From assembly GCA_025200525.1 (NCBI GenBank), contig CM045767.1, positions 9,531,273-9,595,272 on the forward strand: DNA of 64,000 bases, written 5' to 3'. The DNA comes from Camellia lanceoleosa (taxonomy: Eukaryota; Streptophyta; Magnoliopsida; Ericales; Theaceae). A model generated the notes under the pieces. The model was not told where the DNA came from. It made no database searches and worked only from the letters and a program-made list of their open reading frames with translations. A program made the translations under genes and the position numbers. Shown one piece after another: positions 23,791-34,483 of this stretch; the first letter of the stretch is position 1; each line of letters opens with the position of its first letter.

Positions 23791-24063
23791 AGAAATCGAA
23801 ATGGAGCAGTGGGACTAGTGAAAGACCTAAAAACTTGTGGTTGCTTGGAACAGATGGAAGAAGATGGAGACATTTGATAAAGACCATTGATATTTGAGCC
23901 TTTATGCAGAACTTGATGTTTGTGTTTGTCCATTGCCAACATGCTAAATAGGCAAACCCGAGCCATTTCCAACTTGAACTTGATCTGATCCCTGATAAGT
24001 TTGATATTGCTGAAAATTAGTCAAATCATGTGTGAGATGATTTGTGGCTGTTGAGTCAATATA

Positions 24064-25145
24064 CTAAGAAGGCACAGTAGACATGGTAGAGTCTGATGAT
24101 GATGAAGGCACTGTTGCAGTATAGGCTTTTGGTGTAGTAGTGGAAGTAGATTGATAAGTAGTATCATGTCTATACCAACAATCTAAAGCAATATATCCTG
24201 ATTTTCCACAGATCTGACATATAAATGTAGTAGTACCACGATAATCTGATCTGGATCGATTGATAGAATATCGATTAGTTTTGTTTCCACCACGAAAATT
24301 ATTTTGATATCTGCCACCTCTGCTTCCTCTGTGCTGAGCTCTTCCTCTAAAATTATTGAAAGGTGTAGTGCAAGGATTTGAACCAAAGTTGGAGGATGGA
24401 GTATCAAAAACAAAACCAGAAGAAGAACCTTTTGTTGTTGAATAGGCAACATGCAAATCTTAATTAGATGAATGCTTGATTTTACTTTCAATATGAATTT
24501 CTTCTAATCCAAGTAGAGAACACAGTTCTTCCATAGACATTGAAGTAGATCAAGTTCGAATGGATGTTTTGAATGCATCATATTCATCTGGTAAGCCATT
24601 TAATGTGAGAAGAATTAGGTCTTCATCATTAACCTTTGCACCAGACAAAGCTAACAGATCTGAGACTGCTTTGATTTGGGACAGATAACTGTCAATTGAG
24701 GAAGATTGCTCACGTATGGTGTGAAGTTTGTTCTTCAACTAATGAATATGAGATCTAGAGACAGATGTAAATCTCTGTGCAAGTGCCTTCCAGACTTGTG
24801 AGCAAGTTTGTAGATGAAGAACAGAGGAATATACGGAAAGAGAAAGTGTTGCAATTAGACATGTGAGAAGATTTGCATCAATGGCTTCCCATTGAGCATA
24901 TGTAGGATTGAGAACTGTTTTCCAGAGGCATCAGTAATTTCGGATGAAGGACAAGGTATTGCTCCAGTTACATAGCCCAAAAAACAAGCTGCTCGAAGAA
25001 TATTGTGAAGTTCATTTCACTAGATAAGAAAATTACTGACGTCAAGTTTAACAGTGACAAGAGAACCAAAATTTGATAACAGAGAATTAAGACTAGACGG
25101 TAGAGAAACAGGATCAGCCATGGATGAATCAGCATGAGCTGCCAT
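24064..25145 (-). pseudogene. Copia gag, broken
   Basis: A start codon at 25145 opens a frame ended after 41 codons by a stop at 25020-25022, where a Trp codon would be expected. Later pieces carry the typical gag region (24550-24738, including SSSIDSYLSQIKAVSD) and an Arg/Gly-rich segment before the zinc knuckle (24178-24219). The knuckle reads CQICGKSGYIALDC: the three cysteines are present, but the zinc-binding His is a Tyr, a single C-to-T change. Gag would form the particle and bind RNA; this copy cannot. Confidence 0.85.
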
Positions 25146-25173
25146 GGATGAATCTGCTCGTGAGAGCTCTAAT

Positions 25174-25185
25174 GCTTTGATACCA
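25174..25185 (-). other. Primer-binding site for initiator tRNA-Met
   Basis: On the coding strand TGGTATCAAAGC follows directly after the 5' LTR. It is close to the standard TGGTATCAGAGC that pairs with the 3' end of initiator tRNA-Met, with one change. Confidence 0.9.
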
Positions 25186-25531
25186 TGTAGAAGATGAAGA
25201 TATCTTTCATTTCACTTACTTTGATTACAACAGATTAAGAGATTATATACACAACTAGCTAACTAACTCACTAACAAACACTTCTAACTAATTAACAAAC
25301 TTCACAATTGTTACAGATATTATATTGAGAACTGCTAGCAACACATGACTTTGGTAGAGAACATATCAATGCTGACTCTCTCTTTGACTGTGATAATGGA
25401 GATGAGTTGTGAGACCTTTGCTGTAGCTCAAATGCAAGAGAGAGCGCTGACTAATGCAATTGGACGCTTGAACCGCTTTCGGATCGTTGAGATTGAGATG
25501 CGCTGAGTCAATTACAGTTAGTATCTTATCA
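25186..25531 (-). repeat. 5' LTR of the minus-strand copia element
   Basis: 346 bp, TG...CA ends, followed by the GAAAC target-site duplication. It pairs with 20712-21063. Confidence 0.93.
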
Positions 25532-25536
25532 GAAAC

Positions 25537-27289
25537 CCTATGCCTTATGTATTCCTTTGTCTTCTTTAATCAATGGCCTTCCATTTTCCATTTTCTTCTT
25601 TGATTAACAATCTAGACCAAAGGTCCCATGCATGTAAAAAATAGAATGCTTTAATGGAGGAGAACGGAGAAGATGGAAAATTGCTATAATAGAAGATCAA
25701 GAGCAACATTTTCTTCTATTCTTATAATTGCACCCATCTAAATCAAACATTGTGAAAACCGTATCTCATTTTAGTTATTAATTAAATTTTTAAAAAAAAT
25801 GTTAGCAAGGAATGAAATGTAAAAGTGTTAAATTTCGTGGGTCTAAATGGAATAAGCCAAATTTCTATTTGGGACTAAAATTAGATTATATAAAATGGCA
25901 AGGGAGGAAATCATAATTGAATATAAATTTGCATGTCTTTCCAAGTGTTCACTTTATATGCTAGGTGATATAAAGGCAACAAAATATTAAATATAATATG
26001 TAATATTTACGAGAAGTTCTGGAAGAGTTAAAAGGAAACAAAATATAAATAATAATAAATATTGAAAAAGGAAGTAGAGCGGACGAAGGAAAAGGAGAAG
26101 GGGAATTTGGGCAAAAACTTTCCGAAATAAACGACATGTACATATACTTTTAATTTATACTCAATTAATCATTTGAGTTTAGGATCAGTGAAAGGAGTAC
26201 TAAAAATAAGACTTAGAGATTACTTAAATTATTTTTAAGGTAAACTACCAATAGATCCTACTTTTAAGACTTATTACCCATTAGGTCCTATTGATAAATT
26301 TATTTAAGTGATAAAGATAAATTTATCATTTTTATTTTTATGAATAAATTTATAGTGATAAATTTATCATTTCTTTTGTTTTTATGAATAAATTTATAGT
26401 GATAAATTTATCAATTTCTTATTTTTATAGTGTTAAATTTATTAATTAGGACCGTAGGTAAATAAATCTAGTTAATAGGACTAATTAGTAACTACTTCTT
26501 ATTTTTATCTAATGATATATGATTCTAGTTGATATGAAGCATATAGATGTTTTGGAGAAATTGAATAACATAGCTTTTATGGTGTTGTGCTATCATTGAA
26601 ATGAATGCTATATGTGAAGTAGGTGAAGTCTTGTAACTTTGTTTTTGCTGATTTATTTAATTTACTGAAACTATCAATTGAAAGTTAGATTGACAGTCAA
26701 AGAAGGGAAGTATTGGGGTTAGATACTAGCAATGTGCTCAAGATGTAGAAATTGAATTTGATTCACTTCAAAATTCTTTTAAATGTTACCAATTCTAGAA
26801 ATTGATTTTTTAAAAGCTAAAGCAAGTCTTTTAAGAGTTAATTTGTTGTTTAGAAGTTAGACAAGGTGCCTAATTGCTAAAATTGTGATTTAGAACTGAA
26901 AACATAGCTGGTGGAAATCAATTAATTTTAGATACTGAAATTCATGTTTATAACTTGAAAATAAGTAGAAACAATGACTGAAACTTGTATCTGCATCTGT
27001 TGCCATGTCATGGAAGAATGACTTAGATTTTGAGCTTCCTATTTAGTTTATTTAAAGTGATTTCTTTGACAACCCTAATGCATTGCCTTGTGATATTATG
27101 GGGTGATTTGGGAAGTTGGTTAAAAGGTGGCTTCTTCACTTTTTTTTTGCTTTTTTTGTCTTTTTGTGAGTAGAAAATGTGAGAGGTAATGTGATTCAAA
27201 ATAAATTAAAAGTTAAAACTAACTTTTAACTAGCTTGCCAAAAAACCTCTATGAACTTTTACTGATTATATTCTCAATAATAATAGTGT
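25537..27289. other. AT-rich noncoding DNA
   Basis: No gene recognised. At about 26295-26435 a short repeat of GTGATAAATTTATCA-type sequence, itself palindromic, occurs three to four times. The minus-strand ORF 25961-26143 is not convincing. Confidence 0.5.
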
Positions 27290-28019
27290 GTTGTAAACTA
27301 GTTGCCGAGGCAACAACAAGCACTCTGAGCTCTCCTACAAAATAATCTTGCGAGTGGTATTTGACATTAGCCCCAGAGATGAGTGTTATAAATTCATATT
27401 CAATACGAGCTAGATTATTTATGCGATGCCTGTTAATGGATGTTACAAATTCATTGGCTTGGAGCCGATTCTTTGCATTGTCTTGGAGATGTTACATCTT
27501 ATTGTCTAGGGGACATTATATTACATTGTTTTAGAGACTATTAATTCACTGCCCTAGGGACAATGCCTTGAGGCTAATTAAATGCAATAGGTGGCCTGGA
27601 GCTGACATATAACCTGCTTTGAGATGTGTATTTTTTTTTTTTTTTTGGTGAATGTTAAATGTTTGAGTTGTTTATTTCCCTTTTCAATTATTATTATAAT
27701 TGGTACATTTATTGGGCTTGTTGATAGCTCACACTCCTATTGTATTTTGTTTCGTTCACTGCCAAGTCTAGATTTTTGTTGAGTAGTCTGTTTTGAGAGA
27801 ATATACATATATATATATATATAGTTTGTATAAATCTTTTAGGTTGATGTTTTGTGCACTAATTTTTCCATATGTGTAGTGGGATGAAGTTTTGCATTTT
27901 TACACCTAGCCGGTGATTTTGTTTATCAATTATTATTATCCTTGGAGTGTATGTGGCAAGTTTATATTTTCCATCTTATCTAGAGAAGTTTTTCAGCTAA
28001 CTCTAGGGTGGGTGTGACA
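27290..28019 (+). mobile_element. 3' part of a degenerate chromovirus-like LTR
   Basis: It contains TTGTTGATAGCTCACACTCC and ends GGGTGGGTGTGACA, resembling the 3' portion of the LTR at 18028-20042, which has GCATATAGCCCACCCC at the equivalent place. No matching 5' end or target-site duplication was found, so the copy is probably truncated. The assignment rests on similarity of short motifs only. Confidence 0.35.
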
Positions 28020-28257
28020 TATACTATACCAAAAACTGCTTTTGCTCTCTATCATCCAGTCATATTATTCATTGCTACTTTCTTCATAGCTATAACTTGG
28101 ACTTGACTACTGGTATTGTATGTAAAATTCTCCCTCTTTTTATCAATATTTATATTTATATATAATTATTTGGGCATATCTTTTTTCTTTTTTTAAAAAA
28201 AAATAAATACAATAAGGAGTGAACTCATATATACATGTATACATTTTTTTTTTCCAC

Positions 28258-29115
28258 TTAAACTAATAATTCTTTAGTCCTCTTCTAATCAACCATTAGA
28301 GTGGTGAGTTGTAAATTTCAATGTTCAAATCAAGATGTATATTGCATACCATAAAATTAGTTTAAAAAAATTATGAATCCTTTAAATAGAAATAAATGAT
28401 AAACAATAAAGACACAAAATCATTTTTTTTGTGATAACTAAAGACTATTATTATTGGTGAAATCACTATTTAATATGAGGCATTATGTTTTGAACAAGTA
28501 TATGAAGTGAAAAAATGCTAACCTATGATTCCCATATGCATATAAAAATGATTTTCAAGTATTATTTTAATTAGTTAACAGCAAAATTATTTTGAATTAT
28601 CATTGGTTGCAACATTGTCCTTTAATTAAAAATTGTGAATGTTATAAATTATTTTAAATATATGGTTACCTGTAACTATATCTCCTCTATATATCTAATG
28701 AATTCATAGTTTTTTCCTTTAACTTAAACTAATAGATATTTTCCGTAAAACCATCAAGGCAATGATTTGTAAATTTGTAATGTTCAAGTCAAAATATATG
28801 TTGTGTACAATTGGTTAAAAAATTATATATGGATCCTTATAAAATAAAAAAAAAAAAAAAAAAAAAGTACATAATATTATTATTGGTGAAATCGAATTTC
28901 GCACTATTTAATATTTGGTATTAGTTGTTTATCATGCAGGTTTATATATTGTATAAGTATATTTTTGAAGTGAAAGATGGTTAGCATATAATTTTCATTT
29001 ATGAAAAAATAATTTTCAAATATTATTTTAATTTGCTAATAATGATTGTTGCAAGATCCTCATTTAGTTAGAGATGGTGATCATTAAGTTATTTTAAATA
29101 TATGACTCACCACTA
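28258..29115. repeat. Diverged tandem duplication, ~430-460 bp unit
   Basis: The first copy (about 28258-28690) and second copy (about 28720-29115) share, in the same order, GTAAATTT-AATGTTCAA, TTATTATTGGTGAAATC, CACTATTTAATAT, GAAGTGAAA, TTTTCAA-TATTATTTTAATT and TTATTTTAAATATATG. The spacing varies because of an A-run insertion near 28849-28866. No coding content. Confidence 0.7.
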
Positions 29116-30010
29116 TTTTATTTAAGAGATTGAGTTCTTTTTTTCTTTTCATTTTTCCAATTTAAGTAAACCTTCTTGTCTTATGCACGCACATAATTTT
29201 AGGAAAAAATTACATGTACCATATAATTTGTTTATCATCTGTATAAGAAAGTAAGATATACCCATTATATATGATTGTAATAGCGAAAAGGTAAATTACA
29301 TGTTCACAAATTAATGAAAATTTTAATTGTGACTATGCTAAATTAAGAATATTTTTAGATAGGTAATCCAAAAATGTCATAAAAAAAATTTCATGTAAAA
29401 TATTTGTTGATTAGATACAATTAAGAGGATTAGCAATTTACTTGAGTTTTATACAAATCCTCATTAAAAGTTTTATTTTTTTCTTCTAAGTTGAGAATGA
29501 AATATATATTTTAAACTATTTTATAAGTTTAATTCTTTGATTCTCTTGTGAATAAATGTTTTCACTAATTTTAACTTATAGGTACTTTCATATTTCTATG
29601 TGTTACTATATCAATTTTCATAATGTCATATTTATTATTATATTTAATTATTCATACATATTTATATACAATTAAATATAAAACTAAAATTAAAAGTCCC
29701 TTGCTCATAATAACTACCTATTAGGTATTCGTTAATAATTAAATAATTTAAAAATTTTAAATTTCAATACACATTTAACATATTTTCATATACTTTTAAT
29801 ATATTTTCACGCAATTACATCTTAATATTTTGTATATATATATCAACATTAATATTTTTTTAGTAACAGAAAAAAGAGACCTTGTAATTCAAACAAAGTC
29901 ACCAAATTCCCATTATTACAAATACTTCTATGACTTTCCCTCAAGTATTGAGATAAAGAGCTTTTCATTGAAAAAGCTTATAAGAAAGCATCATAACAAG
30001 ACATCAATCT
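29116..30010. other. AT-rich noncoding DNA
   Basis: Nothing recognisable up to the 3' flank of the peptide gene at 30026. The part next to the gene is its likely 3' untranslated region on the minus strand. Confidence 0.5.
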
Positions 30011-30025
30011 TCATGGCAGCAGAAT

Positions 30026-30409
30026 TCACAGACTGGTGGTATTTTTGAATGTTGCATCTGCAGCACGCCTTGAAGCAGTGGCTGGTACAAGCTGCACATA
30101 ATTCAATAGATCAAATCGTTAATCCCAAGTCGAAACAAAATATTATAACAGCAGCAACAACAACAGAACAGGAAACAAATTCTTAAAACGAAACCAAGCA
30201 GAGATGGAAGATGTAATGATGCAAAAATAAGCAAAAGAATGAAATTAGGCGGGGATGAATACAGTACGGTATACAGTAACAACACCATCGGCTGAAACAA
30301 GCTCTTGAGGATTTATGATCACTCGAAGTCGATCATTGCCAGCATCGACCTTGAACTGGGCTACAAATGCCATGAAAACTAGCATACATACTATTTTCGA
30401 TGAATGCAT
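30026..30409 (-). CDS. Small secreted peptide, 70 aa, two exons (unrecognised family)
   Basis: Exon 1 is 30409-30263 (49 codons), the intron 30262-30092 (171 nt, T-rich, GTATTC...TTATGTGCAG), and exon 2 30091-30026 (21 codons plus TGA). The frame is kept across the join. Residues 1-23 look like a signal peptide: MHSSK, then a hydrophobic run VCMLVFMAFVA, with likely cleavage after VDA. The mature part of about 46 residues includes IINPQELVSADGVVTVYRT and an Arg-Arg pair (ASRRAAD) that could be a processing site. A TATA box lies about 80 bp upstream of the start. An alternative donor at 30275 would drop four residues in frame; intron retention would give a 56-residue form ending VFIPA. There is no cysteine pattern. 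I do not recognise the family, and a signalling-peptide role is only a guess. Confidence 0.6.
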
Positions 30410-30485
30410 GGTGATTACAAGGACGCAGGTACTGAAGTTTAGAGCTCGAGTAATCTTTGATGCAGTTGTCTATGAAGTTGGTCCC

Positions 30486-30494
30486 AATTTATAA
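30486..30494 (-). promoter_or_regulatory. TATA box of the small-peptide gene
   Basis: On the minus strand CTTATAAATT lies about 80 bp before the start codon at 30409, at normal distance for a plant promoter with a 40-50 nt leader. Confidence 0.55.
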
Positions 30495-30544
30495 GACGTA
30501 CTAATATATGAAGGGCAATGCTATGAATACAAAAAGAATCTCAT

Positions 30545-30613
30545 TAAATTTTTTACCAAATACTCACGCGTGTGGGACCCATACCAAATGAGTATTTGGT
30601 AAAAATTTTAAAA
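30545..30613. repeat. Short perfect-stem hairpin
   Basis: AATTTTTTACCAAATACTCA is followed about 20 bp later by its inverted copy TGAGTATTTGGTAAAAATTT. It is the size of a minimal MITE or a cruciform-forming hairpin, about 50 bp upstream of the peptide gene TATA box. Confidence 0.75.
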
Positions 30614-30661
30614 TTTCTAACATTTTCTCTCCTATTGAAATTTCAACATAATAGAACTTGA

Positions 30662-30968
30662 GGGGCCCAGAGGCTAACATGGGCCTCATTTCAATAATTC
30701 AAACTGTTTATTTTGTAAAACTCACAATTTATATTATTCATGAAAAATTTAGAACGATCTAATAATCGTAATATTTTCATTTTATCGCATATATTTTTAA
30801 AATGAATGACAAATACATATTTGAAATAAACCATTCATTTTTTAGAGACAAATGTGATAAAATAAAAAAGTTACAATCATCGGATCATTTTTTTTCAGGA
30901 TAATACACATTGCAAGCTCTATAAAATAAACGGTTCGAGTTATCGAAACAAGACCTGTGTTGGGCCCC
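30662..30968. mobile_element. 307-bp MITE with GGGGCCC ends
   Basis: The ends are GGGGCCC and its complement. Inner stretches pair as inverted copies, for example AACTGTTTATTTTGTA on the left with TATAAAATAAACGGTT on the right, and ATTTTATCGCAT with ATGTGATAAAAT. No ORF. A target-site duplication was not clear. Confidence 0.65.
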
Positions 30969-31238
30969 ACAGGTTTATCAAGTTCTGTCATGTTGAGATC
31001 TCAATATGAGAAAAAGTCAACCCATCTAGAAAATCTAAATGCAATTATGCAAATCCAGAAAATATTAAATGAGAGAAGGTCCTATGCCTCAATCAATGCA
31101 AATATATCTTGACTATTTGATTTAAGGAAAATTGATTAAAAAAATCATCTTTTAAGTATGGAATGATTGGTTATATGAACCTAATTATATATTTTGCAAG
31201 ATGTGAATGATCACATATAATTGATTATTTGTTAATAT
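30969..31238. other. Noncoding DNA
   Basis: No recognisable feature. Confidence 0.4.
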
Positions 31239-32040
31239 ACTTGTTATTTGAACAATCATTTTTTGTTACCATAAAACAATTGAAATAGCTATTTTTTTAT
31301 TGTTTCAATTTTGTTTCATGTTGCAGTGTGAATGTTCGCATTGTTATGAATTTAGTTTTTTAAAAGTTAGTTGCATGTTAATTGTAAATTGTAAACATTC
31401 ACATTGTATTTTGATATGAGTTTTTTTTTTAATTTTTTCAAAAGTTAGCTGTATTTTTGTTATTTTTTCACTATACTTGTTGATTGAACAATCATTTTTA
31501 TTATCATTGAACAATCGAAATAGTCAATTATTACTCTCTTTTTTAATTTTATTTTTGTGTTTTCACGTTGTAGTGTAAATGTTCACATTGATATATATAT
31601 ATAGACTAATTGTATATTAATTGTAAATTATGAACATTCACATTGCATTTTAGTATAATTTTTATTTTTTTAAAAGCCAATTTTATGCTTGTTGTTTTTG
31701 TTACTATGCTTGTTAGTTGAACAATCATTTTTGTTACTATTAAACAATTGAAATAATCAATTTTCACTTTTTTTAATTTTATTTTTTGTTTTCACATTGC
31801 AATATAAATGTTTGTATTGGTATGAGTTATTTAATTGTTTGTTAATTATAAATTGTGAATATTCACATTGTATTTTGGTATGAATCTTATTTTTTCAAAG
31901 TTAGTTGCATATTTGTTGTTTATTGTGAACATTTAGATTGTACTTTAGTATGTGTCTTATTTTTTCAAAAGTTAATTGTATGTTTATTATTTGCTATGAA
32001 CATTCACATTGTATTTTAATTTTTATTCAATTTTTGTTTT
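31239..32040. repeat. Tandem array, ~235-bp unit, about 3.4 copies
   Basis: Units start near 31240, 31476 and 31708 with CTTGTT, then TTGAACAATCATTTTT. Each contains TTGTAAATTGTAAACATTCACATTG and TATTTTGATATGAG-like segments. The last partial unit fades out before 32040. The motif GAACATTCACATTG links it to the array at 42100-44010. Confidence 0.75.
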
Positions 32041-32090
32041 GCATTATTTTTAAAATTTTCAAATTATAAAAATCGTCAAAATTCATAATT

Positions 32091-32205
32091 TGAGATTTTC
32101 TTCAGAAATGCAAGAGAGATTTTCTTCTTAGAATAAAGGAAAGATTTTCTCCATGAAATAAGAGAGATTTTCTTTTAGAATGAGTGAGATTTTCTCCAAA
32201 AATGA
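32091..32205. repeat. AGAGATTTTCTTC minisatellite
   Basis: About four imperfect units of 28-31 bp, each with GAGATTTTCT(T/C) and AGAATGAA-like sequence. Confidence 0.65.
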
Positions 32206-33014
32206 AAGACTATTGTCATGTATTTAGTTTCAAAATAAAAATGTGTAAAAAATTAAAAAACCAATTGATGATATGGTCGTATAAAATTAAACAAGACTTA
32301 ATGGAATACTAAAAAAAAAAAAATGAGTTAGATAGAATAAGACACTTAAAAAAGAAGACTATCAAAAAATGAACCAAGTCAATTAGTTCATAAGATAGTC
32401 TTATATTACAATAAGTCCTATTATTTTGTGACATTTAATCCACTAAATTCTAATTTGTCATATTTAAGGTATTTTATGAAAAATTTTACCCTTATAAATA
32501 TTAATAACTCGTGATATAAACATTCATATTAAATAAATTTAACAATATGAATGTTTACATTGACACATGAATATTCACAACATCAAATATTCACACTGTC
32601 AATATGAATATTAATGCGGCATCACCCCATTATTATTAGAGACATTTTAGTTACTATGCCACCCACAAAATTTATTAAAACATAAACAATAATTCGAACT
32701 AAATTAAACCTAAGTAGGTAACAAAAATTATGAATAAATACCCTTAATTTAATTATGTCACTTAAGCAACCAAAAGCTACTTATTTCCACGAGGCATTGG
32801 CTAATCAAGAAAATCACCGTACAATCTCCAAAAGTTATTAAGTTCAACTAGGCAGTGGCTTTTATTATTTGGGCGCATCTTTGCCTTTGATCCTAGGGCT
32901 AAGACACAGTTTGAAAAGTGCGCCGACTTTTTAACTTTTAATTTTTTTTGATTATTTTAGCAGTAGTTAAAAGCTTGGGTTGGTTTTTAACTTTTTGACT
33001 ATTTTAACCTAGAC
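32206..33014. other. AT-rich noncoding DNA
   Basis: At 32500-32620 several TGAATATTCACA-like palindromic words occur, the same words that dominate 42100-44010. Otherwise nothing is recognised. Confidence 0.5.
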
Positions 33015-33017
33015 TAA

Positions 33018-33755
33018 GGGGTCGGTTTGGGATACCCTAAATCACCTAAAAAGTCAAAAAGCTTACTCCAAAATTTAAAAGATATCACTATTCACCAAAA
33101 ATATATTTTTTCGCCCAAAGTACACAATCGAATTGACCCAAAGCTGCTATGAAGCGGCAGTGCATATATATGAAAGGATTGGGTGTGGTTTTAACACAAA
33201 GTTTTCGCCTATGAAAGTATCACGGTCTCTGCTGATAATCCGAACTGCTAGATGTGTAGAATTCGTCGAAACTATATGCTCGCAAGAAAAAAAAATCACA
33301 TTGATCGGATATCGATAACTATATGATCAGATGGGTTATGTACGATAAATGGATGGTGTTATAATTAATGATTGAAAATAAATATATCCGGACGACAGCT
33401 ATCGATATCCGATTAACGTGATTTTTATAGATACATAGTGTTGAAGAGTTATACACATTGAATAGCCTCAGATATTAAAATGGGACCGATTCCTGATGAC
33501 CCCCTAATCAAACAAAACCATGTAGTGCTTTGTACCAAAAATAGCCAATAATTTTGAACTCCCTTCACAACTGCCATGTTTGTACTAGCCCACTGCCACT
33601 ATTCATCTCTTACACACTCTTTTTATACAATTTTTTAATACACATTTTTTTATAAAAATTCAAAAAGTTAACCCAAACCTTCATATGTTTTTTCTCAACT
33701 TTTTTAGTCCAAAAAGACAAAAAGTGCACTTTTTTAGATCATCCCAAACCAGCCC
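33018..33755. mobile_element. PIF/Harbinger-type MITE, 738 bp
   Basis: The termini GGGGTCGGTTTGGGATACC and, reversed, GGGCTGGTTTGGGATGATC form terminal inverted repeats, and both sides carry the 3-bp target duplication TAA (33015-33017, 33756-33758), the target preferred by Harbinger elements. The core contains inverted CACATTGATCGGATATCGAT and ATCGATATCCGATTAACGTG. The plus-strand ORF 33133-33318 lies within it and is too short for a transposase. Non-autonomous. Confidence 0.7.
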
Positions 33756-33758
33756 TAA

Positions 33759-34346
33759 AAAGCGTGATTTGAAAATGACTTTTTAACTTTTTTACTTTTT
33801 TTGTGAGAAAAATGTAATGATTATGAATTGGATGTAATGTTTTGTTTGTTGTGACTAAAATAGCCTATTTGTTTTTTATGACTAAAATAGCCAAAAAAAG
33901 CCTCAAATCTTGTTCCTAAGCAGTTTTAAATTGGATCGGTGCTATTCGGTTTGTAAAAGTCCACTGCGCATTCGCTTAATAATTTGAACCGTTCAATGTA
34001 TAATTCATTAAGCACTATGCTTGTAAAAAATCACATTAATTGAATATCGATACTATCTCATCTTACTAGTTTTTTGTACGGCCAATCGTTAACTTGTTCA
34101 CTGTCAACCGATTTGATCACATAGCTATCAATATCCGATTAACGTGATTTTTTATAAAGAGAAAGGCATATATTACTCGACGAAGTTCTACATATTGCAT
34201 TATCGATTATCAAAACAAAATCCGTAATAAGCCTCCACAGCACCAACATCATCGTCCACGATTATGACGGAGGCAAGTCGCCCCTTATTATTTATAGACC
34301 TTGGGGTCACCAGAGATTTGTTTAGTCAGCACTTTAATCTCAAAAT
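33759..34346. repeat. Relative of the preceding MITE core
   Basis: It repeats the core of the 33018 element in diverged form: AAAATCACATTAATTGAATATCGAT near 34029 and ATCAATATCCGATTAACGTG near 34128. It could be an older, partly deleted member of the same family. No clear ends. Confidence 0.45.
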
Positions 34347-34349
34347 TTA

Positions 34350-34480
34350 GGAGTTGTTTGGGATGACCTAATAAGTACATTTTGTCTTTTACAAAAAGAT
34401 GTGCAAAAATAGAGAGGTGATGTGATGAAAAAAGATAAAAAATAAAAAGATAGATTATTTGGGACTTCCCAAACTTGGCC
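34350..34480. mobile_element. 131-bp Harbinger-like MITE
   Basis: The ends GGAGTTGTTTGGGATGACC and, reversed, GGCCAAGTTTGGGAAGTCC are similar, and TTA flanks both sides (34347-34349, 34481-34483). The size and target fit a deletion derivative of the element at 33018. Confidence 0.6.
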
Positions 34481-34483
34481 TTA

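Larger units (their letters stand above)
20707..25536 (-). mobile_element. Complete but decayed Ty1/copia LTR retrotransposon
   Basis: The element runs from 20712 to 25531 (4820 bp) with a 5-bp target-site duplication GAAAC at 20707-20711 and 25532-25536. Both LTRs begin TGTAGAAGATG and end TATCTTATCA on the plus strand. The coding strand is minus: primer-binding site next to the right LTR, then gag, integrase, reverse transcriptase and RNase H toward the left, the Ty1/copia order. Every domain is broken by stops or frameshifts, so it cannot move by itself. Its size and pol motifs are compatible with a small copia lineage such as Ale; that lineage call is inference. Confidence 0.93.
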
